From assembly GCA_947069175.1 (NCBI GenBank), contig CAMTDV010000027.1:44963369-45027368 (forward strand): DNA of 64,000 nt. The letters run 5' to 3'. Position 1 is the first letter of the stretch; every line of letters begins with the position of its first letter. The position numbers and the translations under genes were made by a program. Source of the DNA: Scalesia atractyloides (Eukaryota; Streptophyta; Magnoliopsida; Asterales; Asteraceae). Positions 23,472 to 33,560 of this stretch are shown piece after piece. The notes under the pieces are model-generated. The model was not told where the DNA came from. It was given only the letters and a program-made list of their open reading frames with translations, and searched no databases.

Positions 23472-25610
23472 TGTAACGCTTCGCATTTGTATCTTCCCGT
23501 TTTTAGCAAGTCTGCTTCGTGTTTCTATTTTTTGGAGAGTCCAAACCTTGTAATCGTGTTTCTATTTTCAATTCATTGGATTCTAAGGCTTTGATTGTAA
23601 TCAAGATTAATCAATTATACGAAATTCGCAAACCTTGTTCATGTTTAAGCTTATGATCATACGATACTTTACTTCTTCATAAATCAATTCACAACAACGT
23701 GTAAATGTTTGATGAACGTTTATAAATCTTATACGAAACCCAAGAAAGATAATTAGTGATGTTATTCAAAGAATTCAAGCTTCCATTATCATAAAATCTT
23801 GTTGCATTATGTTAAAAAAAATATACTTGTTGCTTAGTTGTTTTTTTTTTGTTTTAAAACAATAATGTGCATAACATTAGGTCATTACAAGACCCATACA
23901 TGTTACACATATAAAATACAGTATTTAAATAACAATTAAAACCTTTTATATAAATTAATTAACAAAAAAACACAAAAAAGTGGGCTGCCATATGTTGATG
24001 TTTTGGGCTTGTTCCAAGTTTAAACACCCACTAATCTTGTCCAAAGCCCAACCCATTGAAACCCTAATCCCTTCCCTATATAAACCACATTTCCCCCATC
24101 CATTTCCAACTTTTACAAGCCTCCAAACACTTCAAAAACACTCTCAAAGTCCCTAACATATTCAAAAAATGCAGCAGCCATATTTGAGTTTTTTTTGAGT
24201 TCTAACTCACTTCTTCAACTAATTCTTCCTTATTTCTTTTTCTCTAGGAAGGTTTTCACAAGTTTTCTTGGGCAAACTAAGGTGAAACCTCACCATTTTT
24301 TATGTCCAAAGTGCCATAACTTTTCTGCCCATTTTTATCTTTTTAAACTTTAAGATTTTCGAAGTTTTCTTCCTCAACATTGTTTGCTAAGCCCTATGGG
24401 ATGTTACCATAGGTTTTCCATGGAAAACCAAGGTGAAACAATACCATTTTTGGGGCCGGACTTTCTGTTTTGGAAGATAAACTTATAAACTTTTTTTGAA
24501 CTTGTTTTTTTAAAATATAACAACTTTATGCTACTTATGCCTCTAACCAAGTTTATGGTTAGTGAGCTAGCTAGACTTGTTCATACAAAATCAAGAGGCA
24601 TAACATGCCTCTAAACTTGTGGTTTTCACTAGGGTTTCAAACCCACAAGTGTTTAGCCATCCGAGCTTTCAAGCTTGTGATGGTGTAGGTGTGATTACAT
24701 GAAGGCTTTGGCCATTCAACTATTCAATACACCCCAAACGAGCGTTAAATGTCTAGATAAATATATATATACTTTCTCGTACATTTTAAATTCCTAAACT
24801 CATTAAACTCCCCATCAATCTAATACTCATACACCTACGTTTGCCTTGTGTAGGATAAACTTGGTGTTTCAACCCCTAAATCAACCTAACTCTCTCACGG
24901 ATTATACCTTGCAAAACCGTGAGTACACTCGACCCTTTTTATGCTTTCCACTATTTGGGTGCAACATCATTAATTTACTAAAACTACACTAAATCACACT
25001 TTATTCTATACACAAACAATCCATCAACATCCTTTAGTCTTATGCTACTTGAATTGTTACTTGGTATATTCTTATGTAATCTAAATGTCATTAACTTTGA
25101 TCGAGCCTCCCTTAACATGTATAGCGCTATAGGAGTAACACACCTCCCGTATTCTTGTGGTCATTGTTAAGTTTAAATCTATTTTGCGGTACACTAGAGG
25201 ATTGACTTGTAGATTCACATGCCTTGTTTACATTTATCTTGTATGCTAGCTAATCGTGTGGATCTGTTCAATCGGATTTTATACTTATGATATGATATTA
25301 AACTTGTGTACTCGCCAATAGTTTGTTATTGAACTATACTTTATAACATGTTGCAGGTTGATGAAGTTGTATGATGGAACTTAGTAGGAATGGCATAGAA
25401 ACACGCGTAGAATACTAAGTTAATTATCATGTTATTGTTGAACTTATTTCGTTGATGTTACTCTTATTTGGATTTTGTTATAATATGACATTGGATGTTT
25501 GAATGAAATGAAATTTGGTTGATTTAAATATTGTCGTGAATAGTGTTATGATGCAATGAGCAATCTAGTCGTCTCACTCCGATGTTTCCGCCATTGGTTG
25601 GGGTGAGACA
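23472..25610 (+). repeat. G2 5' LTR
   Basis: 2,139 bp from TGTAACGC to GGTGAGACA. Compared with the 3' LTR it lacks a block of about 330 bp near 24735 (present as 43377-43704). It contains CCCTATATAAACC. Confidence 0.9.
24077..24084 (+). promoter_or_regulatory. Candidate TATA box in G2 5' LTR
   Basis: CTTCCCTATATAAACCACAT lies about 600 bases into the LTR. The 3' LTR copy has TGTATAAA at this place, so the motif has decayed there. Confidence 0.5.
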
Positions 25611-25613
25611 GAT

Positions 25614-25626
25614 TGGTATCAGAGCC
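25614..25626 (+). other. G2 primer binding site (tRNA-iMet)
   Basis: TGGTATCAGAGCC lies three bases after the LTR end, a perfect match to the plant initiator-Met primer site. Confidence 0.9.
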
Positions 25627-26601
25627 ATAACTATAGGGAATTAGGTAGAATTGCCATGTTCGACCTAGTCTATAGTTTAAGTGACCAACTTGACCATTCT
25701 TGCTTCATGATTAAAATGTTAATTCTTCCTAATTGTTTCTTCCTATTTCTTTTGTCTTAAATATATGCATGTGCTTTTCCTAAAATACTTACACAATTTA
25801 CACACTTGAAGACACTCAAACTACAATCGAGACGATCTCACCAAAATAGGGGTGAAACCCACACTTTGGTGATCACTCTCAATCCGCGAATTTGATTTTT
25901 GCACGAAATTACACCATCAAGTTAGGAGTGAAATCCACATCTTGATGGAAATTTTTGTTTCATACTCTAGTGGACCCTTGCCAATGAGTCAGAATACGCT
26001 CCTCGTTCGGTAAGTACCAACCACATCTAGGGTACAATGTTGTCAAGATAGGGGTGAAACCCGCACCTTGTCAACTAGTCCCATTTCTCAATTTTCAATC
26101 TCGCCAAAGTTTTGATTTTTCGGTCGGTTAGAGACGTATAGTAACTGGAAGGGTAAAGTGCCGTTAATCGCTTCTCGACGAGAGCACTTTACCTATAGGC
26201 CAAAGCACGTTTCTCTAATTTGAAAGGAACTCAATTCACTTTGGAATAGTCAAACGTTTCTCAACCCGAAACACTCCAACGTTTTATTGAGCCTATCTTT
26301 TATGCTATCTCAATTTCTATGTGTTTTAATACTTGTTATCTCGTTCATTTCGAACCCGATGCACGATTCGCACGCCCTCCGTAACCAAAAACAATAATAA
26401 TAACTCTCGTGAACCAACTAAATTTATATTCCTTTACGCAAATCATACGTGTTTATGCTTTTGAATGCCAACAAGCTTATGCTATCTATGTGAAGTTATA
26501 TGTGTTACATGATACTTATGTGCTCAAAACGGATACTTTTCTTTATAACAACACTTTACGATCAAAGCCTAAATCTATATTTTTTTGTCAAACCCTTTTA
26601 G
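25627..26601 (+). other. G2 5' leader
   Basis: About 1 kb non-coding. A phrase of the type ATAGGGGTGAAACCC with variants recurs (near 25845, 25925, 26050), suggesting internal short duplications. It ends with a pyrimidine-rich tract and TTTTAG directly before the gag ATG. Confidence 0.65.
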
Positions 26602-27880
26602 ATGTCTTTCCCGCAAAGCGTTATGGGACGAAGAAGGTCAAAGTCCAAGTCAAGATCCCAATCCAACTCCATGTCGAAAAAGGACTGCATGAAATTTATG
26701 GCCGAGCAAATGGCTGAACACATGGCTAAGGTTATCCCCGAGATAGTCAGCAAGGTCCAGCCCTCACCTAATGCCGAATCACCTCATACCTCTGTTGACT
26801 CCAAAGCCGAACCACCCAAGACCGCCTTCACCCACAAGCAATTCTGCTCTTGCAATCCCTTACCCTTCACCGGCGAGGGGGACGCCATGAAACTGCTGCA
26901 ATGGTTCAACGCCATTGAACTCACCTTCCTCCAAAGTGGTTGCCCCGACCACTTGCGCACCTTGAAAGCCACGGGAGTATTCCGGTCGAGAGCCCTTGAT
27001 TGGTGGACTTCCGAGTGTAGCGCGCGTAGCAATGAGGTCGCCCACGCCCTCCCTTGGGCTGAGCTCAAAAAGCTAATGGAAGGTGAATTTTGCCCCCCCC
27101 CCCCCCCCCGCATGAGCGCCAACGACTCGAGGTTGAGTTTTGGAACCTCAAACAAGTAGATAACGACAAGCTGGCCACATGGCCCGATTTAAGCAGCTGA
27201 GTGCAATTTTCCCAAGCCAAGTTGACACACCCGAGAAAGCGGTTGCCAAATACATAAGTTTCCTTCCTCCTCACCTCGGCGATCTAGTCGATACCACCTC
27301 CCCAGCACCCTCGAAGAAACCTTTCGGTTGGCTGCTCGCTTGAACAACCACCAAGTCCTTCGTGAAGCCACCAAGGCTCCACCGAGGAAAGCCCACCAAG
27401 CAACCACCGAATCTATTACCGAACCTGCCTCGCCCAAACCTCCAAGAAGAAACATCAAAGGCAAGAAGTGGAAGGCTTCGAGCCCAATTTGCGCGGTAGT
27501 CACTCCGCCAAACCCCCACCAGCCAGCTTTGCCCGCACCCAAATCCATCAAGAAAGTGTACACCGGACCCCATCCCAAGCGCAATACCTGCCCCTTCCAT
27601 CACCCGGTTACCGCCCCATGTCGCCTATGCACCATCTGTAATAGGTATGGGCACTTTGCCCAGCAATGCCGGAATGCTCCTCAAGCCCCCATCAACCAAG
27701 CCCGAGCCGTGACCACCGCACCTCCTCAAAACCCTGTTGGCAATCAAAACCGACCCCTAGCTCCTGTCGCTCGTGCTTGCTTCAGATGCGGAGACCCGAT
27801 CACTTCGCCAACAACTTCCCGCAGCGTAACAACAATAATCAGCAGCAGCAAGCTCGCGGTCGAGCCTTTGTCATCACAGC
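26602..27880 (+). pseudogene. G2 gag, frameshifted
   Basis: Starts MSFPQSVMGRRRSKSKS. The retrotransposon gag core (LQWFNAIELTFLQSGCP, ALDWWTSE, AWAELKKLMEGEF-like) runs to a C17 homopolymer at 27093-27109 that disrupts the frame just where CP-H should follow. A second part (27328-27790) holds a basic, Pro-rich stretch and the zinc knuckle CTICNRYGHFAQQC. A second CFRCGD motif near 27780 is followed by another frameshift. Gag would form the particle shell and bind element RNA. Confidence 0.85.
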
Positions 27881-28527
27881 TGCTCAAGCTCAGAACTCAA
27901 ACGACGTCATATCGGGTACGTTCCTTGTTAACAATGTTTACGCTACGTGTTTATTTGATACTGGTGCGGATAAAATTTTATATCTGTTGAATTTGAACCT
28001 TTGCTTATGTGTAGTCGTTCTATGTTGCCTAAACCCTTTGAAGTTGAAGTCGCCGACGGAAAATCCGTCACCATCGATTCTGTCCTTTCTAATTGTTCTT
28101 TAAACCTCAATGATCATACGTTTTCTATTGACCTCATACCCATGCCAATGGGTAGTTTTGATATCATAGTAGGCATGGATTGGCTAGGGCGAGTCAGTGC
28201 TGAAGTTGTTTGTTCGGAGAAGTGCATTTGTCGTCCCCTTCCCAATGATGATTCCTTGCACGTCTATGGCGAGAAACCTTCCAAAGGTCTCAAGCTTATG
28301 ACGTGTATTCAAGCGAACAAGTACTTGCGTAAGGGATACTTCGCCTTTCTTGCCCACATTTTGGAAAAGAAGGAGAAGTGTCCAAGCGTGAGTGAAGTTC
28401 CCGCTATGCGCGAATTCCCTGATGTCTTTCCCGAGGATCTTCCTGGTCCTCCTCCTGCTCGTTCGGTTGATTTTCGCATTGACCTCATCCCTGGTGCAAC
28501 TCCGTCGCAAAATCCCGCTATCGTCTA
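27881..28527 (+). pseudogene. G2 aspartic protease and RT lead-in, frameshifted
   Basis: ARGRAFVITAAQAQ leads to LFDTGADK with the DTG active site, then a frameshift near 27975. The next frame (28001-28528) gives VADGKSVTIDSVL, GSFDIIVGMDWL and FPDVFPEDLPG, the standard protease tail and RT connector. A stop or frameshift near 28525 precedes the RT core. Confidence 0.85.
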
Positions 28528-29018
28528 GCACCCTCGGAGATGCAAGAGCTGTCCAGTCAACTTCAAGAGCTTCTTGAGAAGGGCTTCATATACCCTAGCA
28601 CATCTCCTTGGGGCGCTCCCGTTCTGTTCGTCAAAAAGAAAGACGGATCCTTTCGCATGTGCATTGACTATCGTGAGCTCAACAAGCTTACAGTCAAGAA
28701 CCGTTACCCTCTTCCTCGCATCGACGACCTTTTCGATCAACTTCAAGGCACAACTTATTTCTCTAAGATCGATCTTCGTTCTGGTTATCATCAACTTCGA
28801 GTCCTCGAAGAGGATATACCCAAGACTGCATTCCGCACACGTTATGGACACTACGAGTTCGTAGTATTGCCATTCGGTCTGACCAACGCACCCGCCGTGT
28901 TTATGGATTTGATTAATCGCGTGTGTAAGCCTTATCTCGACCGATTCGTGATCGTCTTTATTGACGATATCCTGGTCTATTCTAAAAAGTGAGAAGAGCA
29001 TGAGCGACACTTGCGTCT
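28528..29018 (+). pseudogene. G2 reverse transcriptase, N-terminal part, cut by G1
   Basis: Contains MQELSSQLQELLEKGFI, PWGAPVLFVKKKDGSFRMC, IDYRELNKLT, FRTRYGHYEF and the catalytic FIDDILVYSKK. A TGA follows at 28990-28992, and the homologous reading resumes as HERHLRL up to the G1 insertion. The TSD CGTCT is at 29014-29018 and the gene continues at 39865. Confidence 0.9.
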
Positions 29019-30127
29019 TGCCACACCCCGACCCGCAGCGGAATAAGAGTCGGGGCATAATTGGGTTATCACCAAAGCTCATGATATTTACTAATATGTT
29101 TCATATTTATTAAAGTCAAAATTACATTCTCAATAATCCAAACATGTCCATACAAATACAAAGAAAAATAACCAACTAAACAATTCAATGCACTAAATCA
29201 TTTTATTCTTCTAGGCCAATCCTATATGTTTCTTGCTGCAGCTGGTCTCCTGTATCATGTGTAAAAATGGGGGTTTTTGGGTCAACATAAGTTGGCGAGT
29301 GAACCTTGTTAGATAAACATTTATTATTGATTTTCTTGTTATTTTATCAATGAAAAATTGTGCAATAATCATAAGTGAGCAAATGTAAATAATCAAACAG
29401 TAGCAATAACCACCACAAACTATAACATACAATAACATACATTAACATACAATAACATACCAACAGCATACAATAACATATCAACTTGCATAAATATATA
29501 ACATGAATGAAACTGTGCGATCAAGGCTCAATCAAACGGAGCCGATCGTATGTTGGCACGCCAGGTTCACGCTCATAATGTAATGGGGAACATGCTCAAC
29601 GCTCATAATGTAATGGGGAGCGGCGGCCTATGAACTTGCATGTACTGAAAATAATAAATTAAATCTAACAATAACCACACAAACAGTTGAAACAAGTTGA
29701 ATACACATTTGTTCATGATATGACGTATGCACAATGATTTAATTATAATAAATGGCAAGACACATGATACACCCCAAAAACGTGATTAAAACGGGGAATT
29801 TGTAAAGATTCACTCACATTGGGTGCGTTTGTTTGGAGATGATGAGATGCGCACGAGTTGGAAGGATTGAACAACAAGTATTAACTAACCTAAATAATAA
29901 CGGAAGATATAGTAAATGAGTGGATTTTATTAATAATTTTAATAGGATTTTTAGATATATTTTTGTGAGTTTAAGACTATTTCCTATCTTTAAAAACATT
30001 ATTTTTAAGTATTTTTAATTGATTTTAATTAAATTAAATAAATAAAAATATAAAAAATATGTTGACTTTTGCGTTGACCGTTGACTATTGACTTTGACTT
30101 GTTGACCGGTTTTATTGTGTAACTGTA

Positions 30128-30205
30128 TGCGCCGGGTGAGGCTCGAATCCGAGACCTCCCGTTCGCGTGCACGCAGCTCTACCAACTGAGCTACGTGTCT
30201 AACCC
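30128..30205 (-). repeat. tRNA-like segment T1 (3' LTR copy)
   Basis: The minus strand contains TAGCTCAGTTGGTAGAGC (30193-30176), a perfect D-arm/A-box, and GGATTCGAGCC (30150-30140), a good T-arm/B-box, at normal tRNA spacing. The anticodon arm and acceptor do not pair well, so it is tRNA-derived rather than a working tRNA. The copy in the other LTR is 38338-38413, where one B-box base is missing. Confidence 0.75.
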
Positions 30206-30300
30206 GAAATAATTCTGTTTTAATTATATTTATATACTAACTCAGTTTATTCAAAATTCTTTTATTTTCAAAAATGTTTTAAAATCATCGAACCGGTGTC

Positions 30301-30372
30301 GTTAACAGGTCTCGAACCCGGGACCTGTGCTTTAACGTTACACACAGTCCATCGCTGGACTGTGTGTCTAAC
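30301..30372 (-). repeat. tRNA-like segment T2 (3' LTR copy)
   Basis: The minus strand has GGGTTCGAGACC (30319-30308) as B-box and a D-arm-like CAGTCCAGCGATGGACTG hairpin, preceded by the shared GTTAGACAC. About 168 bp from T1 and T3. Other LTR copy: 38508-38580. Confidence 0.7.
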
Positions 30373-30467
30373 TTGGTTAATATATAGATTTTTATTATAC
30401 TTAACATCTAATGTAAGTTAATTCGGTTCAGTTAGAAAAACAAAACATTTTTATTACAGAGCATACG

Positions 30468-30540
30468 TGTGTCAAGGATCGAACTCGCGGCGTGTGATTT
30501 GTATGTGCACACAGTCCACCACTGGACTGTGTGTCTAACC
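30468..30540 (-). repeat. tRNA-like segment T3 (3' LTR copy)
   Basis: The minus strand has GAGTTCGATCC (30486-30476) as B-box and CAGTCCAGTGGTGGACTG as a D-arm-like hairpin, again preceded by GGGTTAGACAC. Other LTR copy: 38676-38749. Confidence 0.7.
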
Positions 30541-31388
30541 CGAGAAAATATCCGTTTTTAATTAATCTTAATAACATTCACTACTTCGTCTTCTTCGTCT
30601 ATAACACAGACAACGGTTATCTAACTGTTATTTGTTTAATTCGGTTAGCGAATAATATGAACAAGTTGAAAGGTGATGAACGGAGAAAGTTTGGGGAAAG
30701 AAAGTACCGGAACAGGTCGTCGTTCACAAAACTCCGGCAAGGATCGTCGGCTCTGTTTATGAGCTTCCTCTGTTCGGGTCAATTACCAAATTTGATTGAT
30801 TAGTTGTGAAAGTGGAGTACTAAACAAGGATTAACAGAAGTTTTGAATGTTCATACCGATTCACCGCGTGAGATTGGAAATTCCAGAAGTTTTCCGGCGA
30901 GAGCTGAATATTCCGGCTATGTCGTCTGGGATTGATTCTGATTGTTGGTTTGAAGTTAGTAACAGTCTATCAACGGACTGAAACAGAAATAGTCGAAGTA
31001 TTTACCGTATTAATGAAGGTCTCGGTTTTCCGGCGACTTGCAGAGATTTTCCGGCGAGTTAAAAAAACTTTTCTGATGAACTGAATGTATAGCGAAAGTG
31101 AAATTGCAGGTTTGTAGAATGATTTTGAGTCGAGAGAGGAAGCAATTGTTGGCGTAAATCAGATATTGAATATTTTCGGTTATAAAAACCGATCATCATC
31201 AAAATTTAAGTTAATTCAAGACTGAATTGATTAGGATCGTCGGTGCATCGGTTATAAACCAGAATCCGCGAACACTCAACCGTTTTGGATGGTTGAAAGC
31301 CGATTACGGTTTCAGTTTGGCGCAACAGGTTGCTTCATGATTGTCTATAAGATTTATTTGTTTCCTAGAGTTGACAGAAAACAACAAG

Positions 31389-31466
31389 TGGCGGAGTGGT
31401 TATGTGTGTGTGTGTTAAGTCTTTGGAGTTCAACCCGGCTGACCCGAGATCGAGTCCCTGCAGCCT
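31389..31466 (+). repeat. tRNA-like segment T4, class II-like (3' LTR copy)
   Basis: The plus strand reads GTGGCGGAGTGGTTA (A-box), a GT-repeat loop, TTAAG, a long variable-like arm, then a decayed B-box (GAGATCGAGTCCC). The 5' LTR copy keeps GGGTTCGAGTCCCGGC. The layout resembles Leu/Ser tRNAs. Confidence 0.7.
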
Positions 31467-31650
31467 CATTTTCTTTTTAATTTTTTTATTTTTACTTTTT
31501 ATCAATTATAACTTTTATGGTTTAGTTTGTTTATTAATTATGTATCATTAAAAATCAAAATAGACATAAATACGCAACGAAACATTTATAACTTGATATT
31601 CGATTATAAACGGAGCGGGTTTGGAAAACCCGTTTTCGAAAAATGTTACA

Positions 31651-31664
31651 GTATCCCCTACTTT
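31651..31664 (-). other. G1 polypurine tract
   Basis: The minus strand reads AAAAGTAGGGGATAC directly before the 3' LTR, about 20 bases after the pol stop at 31685. Confidence 0.75.
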
Positions 31665-31684
31665 TAGGAATTTCGTTCCGAAAT

Positions 31685-33560
31685 TTAAGTAGTAGTAGGA
31701 AAAAGATGTGGGTATTTTTCGCGCATTGAGTCTTCACGTTTCCAAGTAAACTCAGGTCCCCGTTTCGACTCCCAGCGTACCCTAACAATTGGAATGCGAC
31801 TTCGTCGAAGACGTTTTTCTCCGAAATCCATGATCTCTACAGGTCTTTCAATAAAATGCATAGATTCATCAATCTGAATATCTTCCAGAGGAATGTGGAG
31901 GTTTTTATCAGCGAGACACTTCTTCAAGTTTGATATGTGGAATGTGGGATGAATCCTGTTGAGTTCTTCTGGTAGATCAAGCTTGTATGCTACAGGTCCT
32001 ACTTTTTCGAGTATCTTGAAAGGTCCTACGTAGCGTGGTGCTAGCTTGCCTTTTTGACCAAATCGAACTACTCCCTTCCATGGTGATACTTTTAAAAGTA
32101 CATGATCACCAATGTTAAACTCCAAAGGCTTCCGTCGTTTATCTGCATAACTGTTTTGACGACTTTGAGCCGCTAGAAGATTGTTTCGAATTTGATGGAT
32201 CTTGTCTGTGGTTTCTTGAATCAATTCTGGACCAGTGATTTGAGCTTCCCCAATTTCGTGCCAACATACTGGAGATCGGCACTTACGACCATATAAAGCT
32301 TCAAAAGGTGCCATGCCGATGCTTGAATGATAGCTGTTGTTGTACGAAAATTCAACTAATGGTAGATGAGCGTCCCAATTTCCCTTGAAGTCTATGACAC
32401 ATGCTCGAAGCATATCTTCAAGAGTTTGAATGGTGCGTTCAGATTGTCCATCAGTTTGAGGATGATAGGCGGTACTGAGATCTAATCGCGTACCCATAGC
32501 GGCTTGTACTGCTTGCCATGTTCGTGAAGTGAAACGACCATCACGATCTGAAATAATGCTTACTGGTACACCATGGCGGCTTACGATTTCGCTGATATAA
32601 ATACGAGCTAGCTTTTCATTCTTGAAATCTTCGCGGATAGGAATAAAGTGAGCTGATTTTGTAAGTCGATCAATGATTACCCATATAGTGTCATACCCAC
32701 CAGAAGTGCAAGGTAACCCGGTAATGAAGTCCATGGTTATGTTTTCCCACTTCCATACAGGTATTTCAGGTTGGACCAGAAGTCCTGAGGGTCTTTGGTG
32801 TTCAGCTTTCACCTTGGAACATGTAAGGCACTTAGAAACAAAAACAGCAATATCCTTTTTCATTCTAGGCCACCAATAGGTGTATCGAAGGTCTTGATAC
32901 ATCTTATCGGCTCCTGGGTGTATAGAGTATCGTGCTTTGTGAGCCTCATTCATAAGAAATTCACGAAGGTTGTTGTGGTCAGGAATCCATATACGATCTA
33001 GATAGTACAGAATACCGTCAGATTTAGTTTCAATTTTAAGTTCAGCTCCACAGGACAGCTCCTTTCGTACATCATCTTCCGTTACTAAAACATGTTGGGC
33101 TTCTCGAATTTGATCTTTAATGTCAGTTATGATTTGCGAACATAGAAGACGAATGGAGTTCGCATAACCCTTTCGACTGAGTGCATCAGCCACCACATTT
33201 GCTTTGCCAGGGTGGTACCGAATTTCACAGTCGTAGTCATTTAGAAGTTCGACCCATCTTCGTTGCCTCATGTTTAACTCCTTTTGATTGAAGATATGTT
33301 GAAGACTCTTGTGGTCAGTGTATATTTCACACTTAGTACCGTAGAGATAATGTCTCCATATCTTAAGAGCGAACACAACGGCTCCAAGTTCTAGGTCATG
33401 GGTGGTGTAGTTCTTCTCATGAGTCTTGAGTTGTCTCGAAGCATAAGCTATAACCTTTCCTCTTTGCATTAGAACACAGCCTAGTCCTTGCCCTGACGCG
33501 TCGCAATAAACCACGAAGTCATCACAACCTTCAGGCAGAGTGAGGATTGGTGCATCACAG
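31685..33560 (-). pseudogene. G1 pol second half: RNase H, integrase, chromodomain-like tail
   Basis: A 609-codon open frame. RNase H (about residues 1-115) shows VYCDASGQGLGCVL, YASRQLKTHEKNYTTHDLEL, TDHKSLQHIF and NVVADALSRK. Integrase has a zinc-binding region (HKARYSIHPG ... CLTCSKVK), the catalytic Asp in MDFITGLP, the second in IISDRDGRF and Glu in QTDGQSERTIQTLEDML. The tail has the GPFKILEKVG block and ends in RRSRIPIVRVRWES with FTWKREDSMREKYPHLF, a group II chromodomain-like module that in chromoviruses steers integration to heterochromatin. Only the upstream 1-nt loss near 33560 separates it from gag-RT. Apart from that it looks functional. Confidence 0.92.

Larger units (their letters stand above)
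29019..31650 (-). repeat. G1 3' LTR with four tRNA-like segments
   Basis: 2,632 bp, TGCCACACCCCGACCC to ATGTTACA. Nearly identical to 37161-39859 except for a 64-bp duplication in the latter and small changes. It carries three minus-strand tRNA-like segments spaced about 168 bp apart (30128-30540) and one plus-strand segment (31389-31466). Confidence 0.93.

Noticed and set aside
27189..27603. Overlapping minus-strand frames rich in Gly and Trp
   Set aside because: Antisense shadow of the Pro-rich G2 gag region.
28525..29082. 185-codon minus-strand frame
   Set aside because: It is the antisense of the conserved G2 RT segment and ends inside the G1 LTR.
30128..30205. Reading T1 as a functional tRNA gene
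   Set aside because: A and B boxes are good, but the anticodon and acceptor stems do not pair and it lies in a tandem, LTR-borne array.
30531..30803. 90-codon plus-strand frame in the G1 LTR
   Set aside because: In the second LTR copy the start codon is not conserved and no domain is recognised; it is likely a chance frame.
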